The notes: generated by a model from the sequence alone, not told the origin. A stretch of 64,000 bases of DNA from Sphaerisporangium viridialbum (GCF_049674955.1 NZ_CP187232.1:1798001-1862000); one strand, 5' to 3'. Counted from the first letter of the stretch, positions 1 to 9,049 are shown. Program-made: numbers and translations.

Positions 1-49
1 GAGCCTGGACCGAGCCATAGCGCTTGACCAGATCGATTGCTTCCAGCAA
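1..49 (-). CDS. ABC transporter ATP-binding protein, N-terminal end only (partial)
   Basis: Only the first 16 codons are inside the window. The TTG start at 49-47 follows a strong ribosome-binding site (AAGGAGGTG on the minus strand, 64-56). The translation MLEAIDLVKRYGSVQA is the typical opening strand of an ABC ATPase nucleotide-binding domain, with the A-loop aromatic (Y11) followed by G-S-V-Q-A. The Walker A motif would lie just outside the window, so the transported substrate cannot be inferred. The gene is divergent from the GT39 gene at 345. Confidence 0.72.
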   Translation of the reverse strand, partial: MLEAIDLVKRYGSVQA

Positions 50-344
50 CGTGCCACCTCCTTAACCATTCACGCCGACTGTGGCATCCGCGCTGTAGGG
101 TGTTATCGTTGCGACTTCCATTCATGCGGCATGTCCGCCGCATATTCGGCCGGCGCACTGAATACCTCGCGCCATCCGACGGCTGAATACGGCTGACCCG
201 GTGAAATCGAGGTTACCGCCACGGTCCCTGGAGATGATGGGCCCGCTTGTGGCAAGAAGTGGCCTGAAAGAACAGGCCATCGGCCGGGCCACGATTCCCC
301 GAGCTTGACGTCAACCCACCGGTCTGCTGTCATGCTCAATTGTC
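50..344. promoter_or_regulatory. Divergent intergenic region with candidate promoter for the GT39 gene
   Basis: This 295-bp gap separates the divergent ABC ATPase and GT39 genes. The 10-bp palindrome TTGACGTCAA (305-314) begins with a good -35 element, TTGACG. A weak -10, TGTCAT (328-333), follows at 17-bp spacing. The predicted transcription start would be about 5 nt from the ATG at 345, and no Shine-Dalgarno sequence precedes that ATG, so leaderless translation is plausible. No convincing gene was found here. Confidence 0.4.
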
Positions 345-1868
345 ATGACTATCGCGCATTCCGACACATCGGTGTCGGACGAAGACGACGACCGTCCCGG
401 GGGACTGCCGCCGTTCGCGGCTGGGCCGGTCGCGGTCGTCGCCGCAGCGCTCGCCGCGCTGCTCACAGCTCTGTCCGGCCGTTACGGGTTCCACCGTGAC
501 GAGCTGTACTTCATGGTCGCGGGCGACCGGCCGGCCTGGGGATACATCGACCAGCCGCCGCTGACCCCGCTGCTGGCCCGGGCGAGCACCGCCCTGTTCG
601 GCGAGACTCCCGTCGGGCTGCGCGTCGTGGGCACCCTGCTCGGCGTCCTCACCGTCGTGGTCGTCGCGCTGGTCGCCAGGGAGCTCGGGGGAGGCCGGCG
701 TGCCCAGTCGCTCGCGGCGGTCTTCACCGCCACCTCCGGCATCGTCCTCGGGCTCGGCCACATGCTCGCCACGGCCACGTTCGACATGCTCGCGTGGCTC
801 GTCATCAGCTGGCTCGTGCTGAGGCTGCTGCGCACCGGAGACGGCCGCTGGTATCTGGCGATCGGCGCCGTCATCGGCATCGGCATGCTCAACAAGCAGC
901 TCGTCGCCCTGGTGGTGGTGGCGCTGCTGGTCTCGGTGCTGGCGGCCGGGCCGAGGCGGGTGCTGCGCACCTGGTGGCTCCTCGCCGGGGCGGCCGTCGC
1001 GCTGGTCCTGGCGTCGCCGAACCTTCTGTGGGCGGCGGCGCACGGCTGGCCCCAGTTCACCGTGGCGGCCGGCATCAGCGACCGCGAGGGCGGCGAGAAC
1101 CGCCTGATGTTCGTGCCCCTCCTGCTCGTGCAGCTCTCCCCGCTGTTCGTGCCGATCTGGGCGGCCGGGCTCGTACGGCTGTGGCGCGATCCGGCGATCC
1201 GGTGGGCACGGCCGTTCGCGGTGGCCGTCCCGCTGCTCGTGGTGGTCGTGCCGATCTTTGGTGGCAAGTCCTACTACGTGCTGCCGCTGCTGATCGTGGC
1301 GATGGCGGCGGGCGCCACGAGCGTCGACCGCTGGGCGGGCACCAGGCGGCGGAGCCGGGTGCTCGCGGCCGTGGTCGCCGTCGCCGCCCTGGTCAACATC
1401 GTCGTGACGCTGCCCGTGCTGCCGCCCGAGACCGTGCACGTCGTCAGCGCGATGAACCGCGAGCAGGGCGAGCAGGTGGGCTGGCCCACGCTGGCGTCCA
1501 CCGTCGCGGGCGTCTGGGGGCGAATTCCCGCCGAGCAGCGCTCGCGGGCCGTCGTCTTCGCCCAGAACTACGGCGAGGCCGCGGCGATCGCGCGGTACGG
1601 CCCGGGCCACGGCCTGCCGCCTGCCTACTCCGCCCACATGAGCTACGCCGAGTGGGGCCCGCCGCCGGACTCCGCCGACGGGCCTGTGGTGCTCGTGTAC
1701 CACAAGGACAACCTGCGGCTTCCCCGGCACTTCGGCGAGTGCCGGCCGGCGGAGCGCGTCGACCTCGGGTTCGAGCCGGGCAACGAGCTGCAGGACGACG
1801 TCGTCCAGCTGTGCACGGGCCCGCATGCCCCGTGGTCCACCCTGTGGCCCATGCTGCGCCACTTCTAG
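345..1868 (+). CDS. GT39-type (ArnT/PMT_2) membrane glycosyltransferase
   Basis: A 507-residue polytopic membrane protein. After a short acidic cytoplasmic N-terminus (residues 1-25) it carries about ten hydrophobic segments. The first periplasmic loop has the glycosyltransferase-39/ArnT signature GFHRDELYF (about 48-56, acidic pair D52-E53) followed by GYIDQPPLTP. Family members move a sugar from a polyprenyl-phosphate donor to an acceptor on the outer face of the membrane; the acceptor here is unknown. The soluble C-terminal third contains NYGEA and a final WPMLRHF motif. A paralogue with the same architecture lies at 7491-8963. The ATG is favoured by position, but there is no ribosome-binding site. 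A strong hairpin follows the stop. Confidence 0.86.
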   Translation: MTIAHSDTSVSDEDDDRPGGLPPFAAGPVAVVAAALAALLTALSGRYGFHRDELYFMVAGDRPAWGYIDQPPLTPLLARASTALFGETPVGLRVVGTLLGVLTVVVVALVARELGGGRRAQSLAAVFTATSGIVLGLGHMLATATFDMLAWLVISWLVLRLLRTGDGRWYLAIGAVIGIGMLNKQLVALVVVALLVSVLAAGPRRVLRTWWLLAGAAVALVLASPNLLWAAAHGWPQFTVAAGISDREGGENRLMFVPLLLVQLSPLFVPIWAAGLVRLWRDPAIRWARPFAVAVPLLVVVVPIFGGKSYYVLPLLIVAMAAGATSVDRWAGTRRRSRVLAAVVAVAALVNIVVTLPVLPPETVHVVSAMNREQGEQVGWPTLASTVAGVWGRIPAEQRSRAVVFAQNYGEAAAIARYGPGHGLPPAYSAHMSYAEWGPPPDSADGPVVLVYHKDNLRLPRHFGECRPAERVDLGFEPGNELQDDVVQLCTGPHAPWSTLWPMLRHF

Positions 1869-1881
1869 CGACCGCCCGTGC

Positions 1882-1914
1882 GAACGGCCACGTCACGTTC
1901 TGACGTGGCCGTTC
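1882..1914 (+). terminator. Hairpin terminator after the GT39 gene
   Basis: A perfect 14-bp stem (arm GAACGGCCACGTCA, 1882-1895) closes a 5-nt loop and begins 13 nt after the GT39 stop codon. There is no long U-tract, as is usual in high-GC actinomycetes. Confidence 0.75.
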
Positions 1915-1950
1915 TCCGCGGTGGGGATTCCGGATTATCGCGCCGTCAAC

Positions 1951-2032
1951 GGCCGAACATCATTCGGCTATTGTCGTGCGCGGGAACCAGCGGCCGAACG
2001 TCATTCGGCTATGGCGGTGCGCATGAACCAGC
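1951..2032. repeat. Two tandem 41-bp repeats with internal palindromes, duplicating a gene end
   Basis: Copies at 1951-1991 and 1992-2032 match at 35 of 41 positions. Each contains the inverted repeat GCCGAA-N5-TTCGGC (1952-1968 and 1993-2009). Copy 2 is the last stretch of the DUF5988 gene including its stop. Copy 1 read on the minus strand still spells WFPRTTIAE-stop against WFMRTAIAE-stop in the gene. So a 41-bp duplication of a gene end has left two stem-loops between convergent genes, where they may act as terminators. Confidence 0.75.
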
Positions 2033-2210
2033 GGAACACCGGGAAATCGACCCCGTCGATTTCCGTGCTCTCACCCTGATGGCTGAAGTGTTCGTATCCT
2101 CCGCCGACGGGCAGTTTCAAGGTCTCGGCGACGGTCGTGACCCGTTGAATTCGCTGATCGGTGGGCAGGTATGACGGGCCGCCTACAAGGACCACTCCGA
2201 TCTGAAACAC
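2001..2210 (-). CDS. DUF5988 family small protein
   Basis: A 69-residue protein starting at GTG (2210-2208) behind a clear ribosome-binding site (GAAGGAGGTG on the minus strand). The sequence has the family layout: VLVGGP near the N-terminus, GGYEHF in the middle and a terminal VFRWFMRTAIAE. DUF5988 proteins are about 70 residues, of unknown function, and in actinomycetes often sit beside biosynthetic genes. The gene lies 39 bp downstream of the acyl-CoA carboxylase beta gene on the same strand, so the two are probably co-transcribed. The family assignment is from recall of the pattern and was not searched. Confidence 0.7.
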   Translation of the reverse strand: MFQIGVVLVGGPSYLPTDQRIQRVTTVAETLKLPVGGGYEHFSHQGESTEIDGVDFPVFRWFMRTAIAE

Positions 2211-2249
2211 GGTGGCACCTCCTTCGGGTGTGTTTCCGCCTCTCGATAT

Positions 2250-3689
2250 TCACAGCGGAATGTTGGAATGGCGTCCCCGGGAATGCGGCGCCCCCGCCAG
2301 GGCCTCCGCCAGCCGGAGCCGCGTGGTCGCGGGCGCGATCACCTCGTCGACGACCCCGAGGGACATCGCCCGCTCGACGCCGCCGGCCACCCGCCGGTGC
2401 TCCTCGACCAGGCGCGCCCGCAACGCGTCCCGTCCGTCCTCGGGGGCCGCGGCGAGCGCCTTCTTGTGCAGGACGCCGACCGCCGCCTCGGCGCCCATCA
2501 CCGCCACCTCCGCGCCGGGCCAGGCGAAGACCGCCGTGGCGCCGAGCGAGCGGGAGTTCATGGCGATGTAGGCCCCGCCGTAGGACTTGCGGGTGATCAG
2601 GGTGACCCGGGGCACGACGGCCTCGGCGAAGGCGTGCAGGAGCTTGGCGCCCCGCCTGACGACGCCGCCCCACTCCTGCCCGACTCCGGGGAGGTAGCCC
2701 GGCACGTCCACCAGCACGACGAGAGGGATGCCGAGCGAGTCGCACATGCGGACGAAGCGCGAGCCCTTCTCGGCGGACAGCGAGTCCAGGCAGCCGCCCT
2801 TGCGGATGGGGTTGTTGGCGAGCACGCCGACCGACCTGCCGCCGAGCCTGCCGAGCCCCACCAGGAGGTTGGCGGCCCAGCGCGGCTGCAGCTCCTCGAA
2901 GACCACCCCGGCCTCGTCGGCGTCCATGATGGCGTGGACGAGCGGCCGCACGTCGTACGCCCGGCGGGGTGACTCGGGGAGGAAAGCTCCGAGGTCCCGG
3001 TGCTCCCGCAGGCGCGTGAGGTCGAAGGCGCCCGGCCGGGAGAAGAACCCGACGAGGCGGCGGGCCCGTACGTACGCCTCGTCCTCGCCGCCGACCGTCA
3101 CATGGGCCACCCCGGACTTGGGGCCGTGCGTCTCGGGGCCGCCGAGCCCCGCCATGTCGATGGTCTCGCCCGTGACGCTTCGCACGATGTCGGGACCTGT
3201 CACGAAGACACGGGCGGCGTCGGCCATCATGACGATGTCGGTGAGCGCCGGGCCGTAGGCGGCGGCTCCCGCCGCGGGCCCGAGGACGACGGAGATCTGC
3301 GGGATCACGCCGGAGGCCCTGGTCATGGCGGCGAACATCAGCCCGACGCCGTGCATCGACTCGACCCCGTCGGCCAGCCGGGCGCCTCCGGAGTGCCACA
3401 GGCCGACCACCGGGCACCCCATGCGCTCGGCCGCCTCGATCGCCGCCACGATGTGCGTCGCGCCGGCGGCCCCGAGCGCGCCGCCCATGCGCGTCGCGTC
3501 GGTGCAGTAGGCGACCACCGGGGCTCCGTCCACCAGCCCGCGTACGGCGCTCACACCGCTGTCGTCGTCGCCGTGGAGGGGCACGGGGGAGCCGGGGTCG
3601 AGCAGCCGCGCGAGGCGTACCGACGGTGCCCGGCCGTCGATCTCCTGAGCCGGGGATTTCTCGACCGCAATGGTGGACAGGACAGTCAT
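2250..3689 (-). CDS. Acyl-CoA carboxylase carboxyltransferase (beta) subunit
   Basis: A 479-residue crotonase-fold carboxyltransferase of the PccB/AccD family. It transfers CO2 from carboxybiotin to an acyl-CoA such as acetyl- or propionyl-CoA. Diagnostic parts are the N-terminal LWHSGGARLADGV segment, the first oxyanion hole (GPAAGAAAYGPAL), NNPIRKGGCLDSLSAEKGSRF in the C-terminal half, DVPGYLPGVGQEWGGVV, and the second oxyanion hole (RKSYGGAYIAMNSR). It is somewhat shorter than primary-metabolism PccB (about 520-530). No biotin-carrying alpha subunit is in the window, so it must pair with one encoded elsewhere. With the DUF5988 partner, a secondary-metabolite extender-unit role is possible but unproven. 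ATG 3689 follows AGGGGAA. Confidence 0.9.
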   Translation of the reverse strand: MTVLSTIAVEKSPAQEIDGRAPSVRLARLLDPGSPVPLHGDDDSGVSAVRGLVDGAPVVAYCTDATRMGGALGAAGATHIVAAIEAAERMGCPVVGLWHSGGARLADGVESMHGVGLMFAAMTRASGVIPQISVVLGPAAGAAAYGPALTDIVMMADAARVFVTGPDIVRSVTGETIDMAGLGGPETHGPKSGVAHVTVGGEDEAYVRARRLVGFFSRPGAFDLTRLREHRDLGAFLPESPRRAYDVRPLVHAIMDADEAGVVFEELQPRWAANLLVGLGRLGGRSVGVLANNPIRKGGCLDSLSAEKGSRFVRMCDSLGIPLVVLVDVPGYLPGVGQEWGGVVRRGAKLLHAFAEAVVPRVTLITRKSYGGAYIAMNSRSLGATAVFAWPGAEVAVMGAEAAVGVLHKKALAAAPEDGRDALRARLVEEHRRVAGGVERAMSLGVVDEVIAPATTRLRLAEALAGAPHSRGRHSNIPL

Positions 3690-4041
3690 CGCTGAATTCC
3701 CCTGCTGTATGGAGTCAACCGGTAATAGTGCCGAATTTGCCGCAGTTATCGATGCGAGCCAACCCCTGTTCGTGTAGGAATCGTGTTGACCGATGCTCCT
3801 GACCCCGTTTTCCCGGCCCTCGCCCGGGGGCTCGCCCCACGTTCTCGCCGGTGGGCGGATGGGACGTCGTACCAGGTGGGATGGGGTGCGACGGGCGTCC
3901 CCGGGTGCGCGGGAAGGCCGTCCTCACAGGCCGCCGCGTGCCGCGGTGGCAACTTGTGGCCGCAATTTCTGCAGGTTGACGCCCTCTGGTGATTCGCGTT
4001 CATGTTTCTGTGACGTGAACTCACTGCCTGGAGGACGTGCC
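3690..4041. promoter_or_regulatory. Divergent intergenic region between carboxylase and GH92 genes
   Basis: This 352-bp gap must hold both divergent promoters. Open frames crossing it have poor codon structure and were not accepted as genes. The GH92 ribosome-binding site GGAGG is at 4030-4034. A loose inverted repeat, GTTCA-N13-TGAAC, lies near 3998-4020. It could be an operator, but the arms are short. Nothing else was recognised. Confidence 0.35.
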
Positions 4042-7000
4042 TTGTCCATATGGTCGTTACCGATAGTCGCCGCCGTTCTGGCCGCGACGGCATTTCCGGG
4101 GGGCGCGGTCGTCCAGTCCACCCCCGACGAAGATCCGGCCGCCTTGGTCAACACCTTTCTGGGGACCAAGGAGGGAGGCCCCGACTTCGGTCACGGCGGC
4201 GGGGCGGGCATGAACTTCCCCGGTGCCGTCCTGCCGTTCGGGATGATGCAGTGGAGCCCCGACACGGTGGCGAACGCCGGCGGCGGCTACAAATGGGAGG
4301 ACAACCGCCTGCGCGGGTTCTCCATGACCCACATCTCGGGGCCCGGATGCACGGGCGCGCAGGACTTCCCCGTGATGCCGATCTCCGGGACGATCGGCAG
4401 GTCGCCGGCCACCCATGGCGACGACTACGTGCCGACGTTCAAGCATGAGAACGAGAAGTCGTCGCCCGGCTTCTACGGCACCACCCTGGACACCGGGGTC
4501 AAGGCCGAGCTGTCGGTGAGCACGCGCGCCGGTGTGGGGCGGTTCACCTTCCCACCGGGCAAGCCCGGCACGCTGCTGCTGAACACCAGCGGCTCGGTCA
4601 ACGGCATCGACGACGGTGAGACCCGGATCACGGGGAACACCGTCGAGGGCTGGGTGCAGACCGGCGGGTTCTGCGGCCCCCCGATGCGCTACAGGGTCTA
4701 CTTCTCCGCCACCTTCGACCAGCCGGTCACGGGTTCCGGCACGTGGAAGGACGACGCCGTGCTCCCCGGCGTCCAGACGGTCAGGAACGCCTCCAAGGCC
4801 AAGGTCACGGGCGAGACCGTGACGGCCCAGGATGTGGTCGTGAACGGCCCCGGGTCGGGCGCCTACCTGCAGTTCGACTCCGCCAGGCCGGTGCAGATGC
4901 GCGTGGGACTGTCGTACGTGAGCGTCGACGGGGCCCGGAACAACGTCAGGACCGAGATCGGCACCGACGGGCTCGACCAGGTGGCGCAGAAGGCCCGGGC
5001 CACCTGGAGCAAGCGGCTCGGCCAGGTGCGGGTCACCGGCGGCACCCTGGACCAGCGTCGTACCTTCTACAGCAACCTCTACCACTCCCTGCTGCAGCCG
5101 TACGTCGCCGAGGACGCCGACGGCACGTACACCGGGATGGACAACAAGCCGCACAAGGTCGCCGCGGGCCGTCACCACTACGCGACGTTCTCCGGGTGGG
5201 ACATCTACCGCAGCGAGGTGCAGCTCCTCGCCCTGCTCGCGCCCGACGTGGGCAGCGACATCGCGCAGTCGATGTACGACAACGCGCAGTCGATCGGCAA
5301 CGTGTGGGACCGGTGGTCGCACCAGAGCGCGGTCACCGGCGTCATGGTGGGCGACCCGTTCCACTCGATCATCTCCAGCATGTACGCCTTCGGGGCGCGC
5401 GGCTACGACGCCCCCACGGTCCTGAAGGCCATGGTCGCGGCGGCCAAGCGCGTCGGCCCGATGGACATCGGCCACCCGCAGGCCAAGTACGACGAGCGGC
5501 CGGGCAACGCCGCCTACATGACGAAGGGGTACGTCCCGGCGGACCCCTCCTCGACCCTGGAGTACGGCATCGCGGACTTCGGGCTCGCCCAGCTCGCCTC
5601 CCGTCTCGGCGACGCGACGACGTCCGGCGAGTTCATGAAGCGCTCGCAGGCCTGGCAGAACATCTACAACCCGGCCAACTCCTGGATCCAGCCGCGCATG
5701 GCCGAAGGGTCGTTCACCTCCCCCTTCGACCCCGCGAGCCCCGACGTCTACATCGAGGGCAACGGCGCGCAGTACCACTGGCTGGTGCCGCACAACCCGC
5801 GCGGGCTGTTCGACGTCATGGGCGGCAACGCCAAGGCGGTCGGCCGGCTCGACGGGTACTTCAAGAAGCTCAACGCCGGTCCGAGGGAGCCCTACGCCTA
5901 CATGGGCAACGAGCCGGCCATGCCGGCGCCGTGGCTGTACGCGTGGGCCGGGCAGCCGTACAAGACCCAGGACCTCGTGCGGCGGGTGCAGCAGGAGCTG
6001 TTCACGCCGGGCCCGGACGGGCTGGCGGGGAACGACGACCTCGGGGCCATGGGCTCCTGGTACGTGTGGTCGGCGATGGGCATCTTCCCCGCCATCCCCG
6101 GCAGGGCGGAACTGCTGGTCAACACCCCGCTGTTCGACAAGATCACTATTACGCGGGACAAGGGGAGCATCGAGATCAACGCGCCCGGCTCCGCCGCCAG
6201 GTACGTCCAGACGCTCAAGGTGAACGGGGTGCGGACCACCAAGGCGTGGCTGCCGGAGTCGTTCGCCACCGGTGGCGGCCGGCTCGACTTCACGCTCGGC
6301 ACCACGCCGAACACCACGTTCGGAGCCGGCGTGAACGACGTGCCGCCGTCGTTCAACGACGGCGCGAAGCAGTACGTCATCGGCGCCGACCCGGGCAGCG
6401 GCCCGGTCGAGCCGGGCGGCACCTTCGAGGCGCTGTTCGCCGCGCAGTCCGCGACCAAGGCCGTGTCGCTGAAGTGGGAGGCGAAGCCGCCGGCGGGCAT
6501 CACCGTGTCACCCGCCAGTGGGACCCTCGTGGTGCCGGCCGGAGGCAGGGCCACGGTGAAGCTCAGTATCACCGTGGGCGCCGGCGTGGGCGTCGGGTTC
6601 CAGACCGTGCCGATCTCCGCGACGGAGCCGACGTCCTCGGGCTCGGTCTCCACGGCGCAGACCACCGGCGTACGGCTCAACGTGGCCAAGCGCGGGACGA
6701 TCGACTGGTACATGAACAACGCCGGCATCGGCGACGAGGCCGAGCCGGGCCAGGCCAACCTCGACGGAACCGGGTTCGGCTATCCGGCGCAGGCGCTCGC
6801 GGGAGCCGGGCTGCGGCCGGGCGGCAAGGTCGACTGGAAGGGCTTCCAGTTCACCTGGCCGAACCGCAGGCTCGGCGAGTGGGACAACCTGGTGACCGGC
6901 AACCAGGCGATCGAGATGGCGGCGCCCGACGGGGCCACCAAGCTCGCCTTCCTCGGGTCGGGCACCAACACCGCGCCGCTGGTGGACACGACGATCACCT

Positions 7001-7266
7001 ACACCGACGGCTCGACGAGCACGGCCAAGCTGGGCTTCAGCGACTGGATGCTGAACTACGGAGGTAGCCCGCCCAGCTACGGCAACGAGATCGTGGCCCA
7101 GGCGCCCTACCGGTTGTACTCCGGCTCCTGGCAGATCCAGCCGCTCAGCACGTTCGTCTTCGCCGCCCAGCCGATCGCGCTGACCGCGGGCAAGAAGGTG
7201 AAGAGCGTGAAGTTCTCACCGGTCGAGGGCGGCTCGCTGCACCTCTTCGCGTGGGCCTTCTCCTGA
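4042..7266 (+). CDS. Secreted GH92 alpha-mannosidase
   Basis: A 1074-residue exported glycoside hydrolase. The frame is open upstream, but TTG at 4042 is chosen because GGAGG (4030-4034) precedes it by 7 nt and it yields a proper signal peptide (hydrophobic residues about 5-24). Family GH92 enzymes are calcium-dependent exo-alpha-mannosidases trimming mannoproteins and N-glycans. Family features visible are VNTFLGTKEGG near the N-terminus, GPGCTGAQDFPVMP, YIEGNGAQYHW, GNEPAMPAPWLY, and the hallmark DDLGAMGSWYVWSAMG segment with its acidic pair. After about residue 770 come extra domains: an NEW3/Ig-like domain, then a C-terminal beta-sandwich resembling a carbohydrate-binding module. The mannan target is inferred. 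Confidence 0.9.
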   Translation: MSIWSLPIVAAVLAATAFPGGAVVQSTPDEDPAALVNTFLGTKEGGPDFGHGGGAGMNFPGAVLPFGMMQWSPDTVANAGGGYKWEDNRLRGFSMTHISGPGCTGAQDFPVMPISGTIGRSPATHGDDYVPTFKHENEKSSPGFYGTTLDTGVKAELSVSTRAGVGRFTFPPGKPGTLLLNTSGSVNGIDDGETRITGNTVEGWVQTGGFCGPPMRYRVYFSATFDQPVTGSGTWKDDAVLPGVQTVRNASKAKVTGETVTAQDVVVNGPGSGAYLQFDSARPVQMRVGLSYVSVDGARNNVRTEIGTDGLDQVAQKARATWSKRLGQVRVTGGTLDQRRTFYSNLYHSLLQPYVAEDADGTYTGMDNKPHKVAAGRHHYATFSGWDIYRSEVQLLALLAPDVGSDIAQSMYDNAQSIGNVWDRWSHQSAVTGVMVGDPFHSIISSMYAFGARGYDAPTVLKAMVAAAKRVGPMDIGHPQAKYDERPGNAAYMTKGYVPADPSSTLEYGIADFGLAQLASRLGDATTSGEFMKRSQAWQNIYNPANSWIQPRMAEGSFTSPFDPASPDVYIEGNGAQYHWLVPHNPRGLFDVMGGNAKAVGRLDGYFKKLNAGPREPYAYMGNEPAMPAPWLYAWAGQPYKTQDLVRRVQQELFTPGPDGLAGNDDLGAMGSWYVWSAMGIFPAIPGRAELLVNTPLFDKITITRDKGSIEINAPGSAARYVQTLKVNGVRTTKAWLPESFATGGGRLDFTLGTTPNTTFGAGVNDVPPSFNDGAKQYVIGADPGSGPVEPGGTFEALFAAQSATKAVSLKWEAKPPAGITVSPASGTLVVPAGGRATVKLSITVGAGVGVGFQTVPISATEPTSSGSVSTAQTTGVRLNVAKRGTIDWYMNNAGIGDEAEPGQANLDGTGFGYPAQALAGAGLRPGGKVDWKGFQFTWPNRRLGEWDNLVTGNQAIEMAAPDGATKLAFLGSGTNTAPLVDTTITYTDGSTSTAKLGFSDWMLNYGGSPPSYGNEIVAQAPYRLYSGSWQIQPLSTFVFAAQPIALTAGKKVKSVKFSPVEGGSLHLFAWAFS

Positions 7267-7280
7267 CCCACAGATGACCG

Positions 7281-7322
7281 AGGACCCCACGGGGGGCGCG
7301 AGCCCTCCGTGGGGTCCTTTTC
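7281..7322 (+). terminator. Rho-independent terminator after GH92
   Basis: A 12-bp stem (AGGACCCCACGG, 7281-7292, pairing with 7307-7318), extended by an inner GGC/GCC pair, is followed by TTTTC. It is the best canonical terminator in the window and lies 15 bp after the GH92 stop. Confidence 0.88.
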
Positions 7323-7490
7323 TGTCGACGTGCAGGCCGGGTCAGGGACGTGGATCCCGCGTAGGCCGAACGACAAGCCCTACCGCCGAGTCCCGGGCCA
7401 CCGGCCTGGGCGCCGTTTCCCAGCGAGAGCGCGTCCCGCGACACTCCTGCCGGGCGAAGGCCGGAGATACCCGGCATCCGCCCACGCGGG

Positions 7491-8963
7491 TCAGTTGTAG
7501 TGACGGACCTTCGGCCAGATCTGACTCCATGGCTGGAGCGGGTCGTGGCAGACGATGATCGGGTTGTCCTGCTCCTCGCCGGCCATCCCGGTCACCGTGG
7601 CGGCCTGGGTGCATCGGGCGAACACCGTGCCGAGGCCCCGAGCGGTGAAGTCGACCGCCACCACCACTCGCGTCCCTTCGGGAGGCGGGCCCCACCACCA
7701 CAGTTCGTTGTGGCCGCTGTAGACCTTCGGCAGGCCGAACTCGCCCGCCCACCGGTCGAGCGCGCCGGCCTCCCCGTAGTTCCCGGCCAGCAGCACCGCC
7801 CCGGCCCGCTCCTGCTCGGGCAGCCCGTGTACCACCTGGCCGACCTGTCGGGCCAGGTCGTACATCCCCACGGACTCGACGGACACCTCGTTGGCGACGG
7901 CGACCGGGGTTCCGGGCAGCGAGGCGGCCGGGATGACCGGCAAGGCCACGACGATCGAGACGACCGCGGTGACCGCGAACGCCGTGACCAGCGTCCGGCG
8001 CCACCGCCATTCGGCGGCGGAGACGCAGCCGGCGGCGAACAGGTACAGCAGGAACCCCACGAGGTAGTCGGCCCTGCCCGCCGAGTAGAGGGTGACCGCG
8101 CAGGCCACCGGATACGCGATGGAGAGGGCCCGGGTCCGGGGGTCCCGCCACAGCCGGCGCCATCCCACCACGCCCACCACCGCCTGGGGCGGGCCGAGCA
8201 GCAAGAGCTGCAGGGGAACGAAGGTGATCCTGTTGGTGGTCCCCTCGTCGATCTTCAACGCCTCGGCCATCTGGAACTGCGGCCAGTCATGGGTCACCTG
8301 GTAGACCAGGTTGGGCGCCGCGACCGCGATCGCGAGCAGGGCGCCGATCCACAGACGCTTGTCCTTCAGGACCTCGCGCGGGCCGGCGGCCAGGATGCCC
8401 ACGCCGATGGCGCCCAGCAGCAGCACGATCAGATCGCGGTTGTAGGTGGCGAACCCCGCGATCAGGCCGACCCAGATCCAGTACCGCCCATCGCCTCGAA
8501 GCAGCGCGCGCATCAGGCACAGCGTGGTGGCCGTCCACAGCAAGAGATCCGGAGTGAGGGTGAGCAGCGTGTGCCCGGCGATCAGAGGTAGCGACGCGGT
8601 GGCCGTTCCCGCCGCGGCCAGGATCTGCGCTCGGCGGTTCCCGCCGAGCTCCCTGGTGATGAGCGCGACGAGCACGATCACGAGCCCGGCGCACAGGGCG
8701 GGCACGATCCGCAGGGCGACGACCGTGTCGCCGAAGACGGCCGTCGACCACCGGGCGATCATCGGGGTGAGCGGCGGTGTATCGAAATATCCCAGCTGCG
8801 GATGCCCGCCCAGCAGCCGGAAGTAGAGTTCGTCGCGGTGGTAGCCGTACCAGGGGCTGACGGCGAGCAGAACGGCGCTGGTCGCCAGTGCGACGGAGAG
8901 GACGGGGGTCCGGCTGAACGGGGGGAGCAGGGCTTCTGTCCTGACTCGGGTGATCGAGGTCAC
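7491..8963 (-). CDS. GT39-type (ArnT/PMT_2) membrane glycosyltransferase, second copy
   Basis: A 490-residue polytopic membrane protein paralogous to the one at 345-1868. It shares GYHRDELYF in the first extracytoplasmic loop, GYFDTPPLTP, a membrane core of similar layout, GNYGEAGALDRW and the terminal WPKVRHY. The family transfers sugars from polyprenyl-phosphate donors; the acceptor is unknown. The frame continues upstream to 9020, but GTG at 8963 aligns with the start of the paralogue (both begin M-T) and places the palindrome at 8964-8983 just upstream rather than inside the gene. No start candidate has a good ribosome-binding site. The gene is transcribed towards the GH92 terminator. Confidence 0.85.
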   Translation of the reverse strand: MTSITRVRTEALLPPFSRTPVLSVALATSAVLLAVSPWYGYHRDELYFRLLGGHPQLGYFDTPPLTPMIARWSTAVFGDTVVALRIVPALCAGLVIVLVALITRELGGNRRAQILAAAGTATASLPLIAGHTLLTLTPDLLLWTATTLCLMRALLRGDGRYWIWVGLIAGFATYNRDLIVLLLGAIGVGILAAGPREVLKDKRLWIGALLAIAVAAPNLVYQVTHDWPQFQMAEALKIDEGTTNRITFVPLQLLLLGPPQAVVGVVGWRRLWRDPRTRALSIAYPVACAVTLYSAGRADYLVGFLLYLFAAGCVSAAEWRWRRTLVTAFAVTAVVSIVVALPVIPAASLPGTPVAVANEVSVESVGMYDLARQVGQVVHGLPEQERAGAVLLAGNYGEAGALDRWAGEFGLPKVYSGHNELWWWGPPPEGTRVVVAVDFTARGLGTVFARCTQAATVTGMAGEEQDNPIIVCHDPLQPWSQIWPKVRHYN

Positions 8964-8983
8964 TTGACCATGATGGTGGTCAA
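8964..8983. promoter_or_regulatory. Inverted repeat abutting the second GT39 start
   Basis: The perfect inverted repeat TTGACCA-N6-TGGTCAA directly abuts the GTG start at 8963. Its position suggests an operator or a structure controlling the GT39 gene. No dedicated regulator is adjacent. Confidence 0.45.
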
Positions 8984-9049
8984 TTGTCAGCCCGGCCACC
9001 CACTTCCGCATCGCGATCAATAAACAGGGGGGTCACCCTCCCGGCACGG

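Noticed and set aside
103..339. 78-residue minus-strand frame in the first intergenic region
   Set aside because: No convincing codon bias, family or ribosome-binding site; the region is better explained as divergent promoters.
336..1862. Long minus-strand open frame opposite the first GT39 gene
   Set aside because: Arg/His/Gln-rich shadow of the real gene with no recognisable family and no ribosome-binding site.
3990..4022. Crp/GlxR-type site upstream of GH92
   Set aside because: TGTGA and TCAC half-sites are separated by 7 rather than 6 bases and the match is weak.
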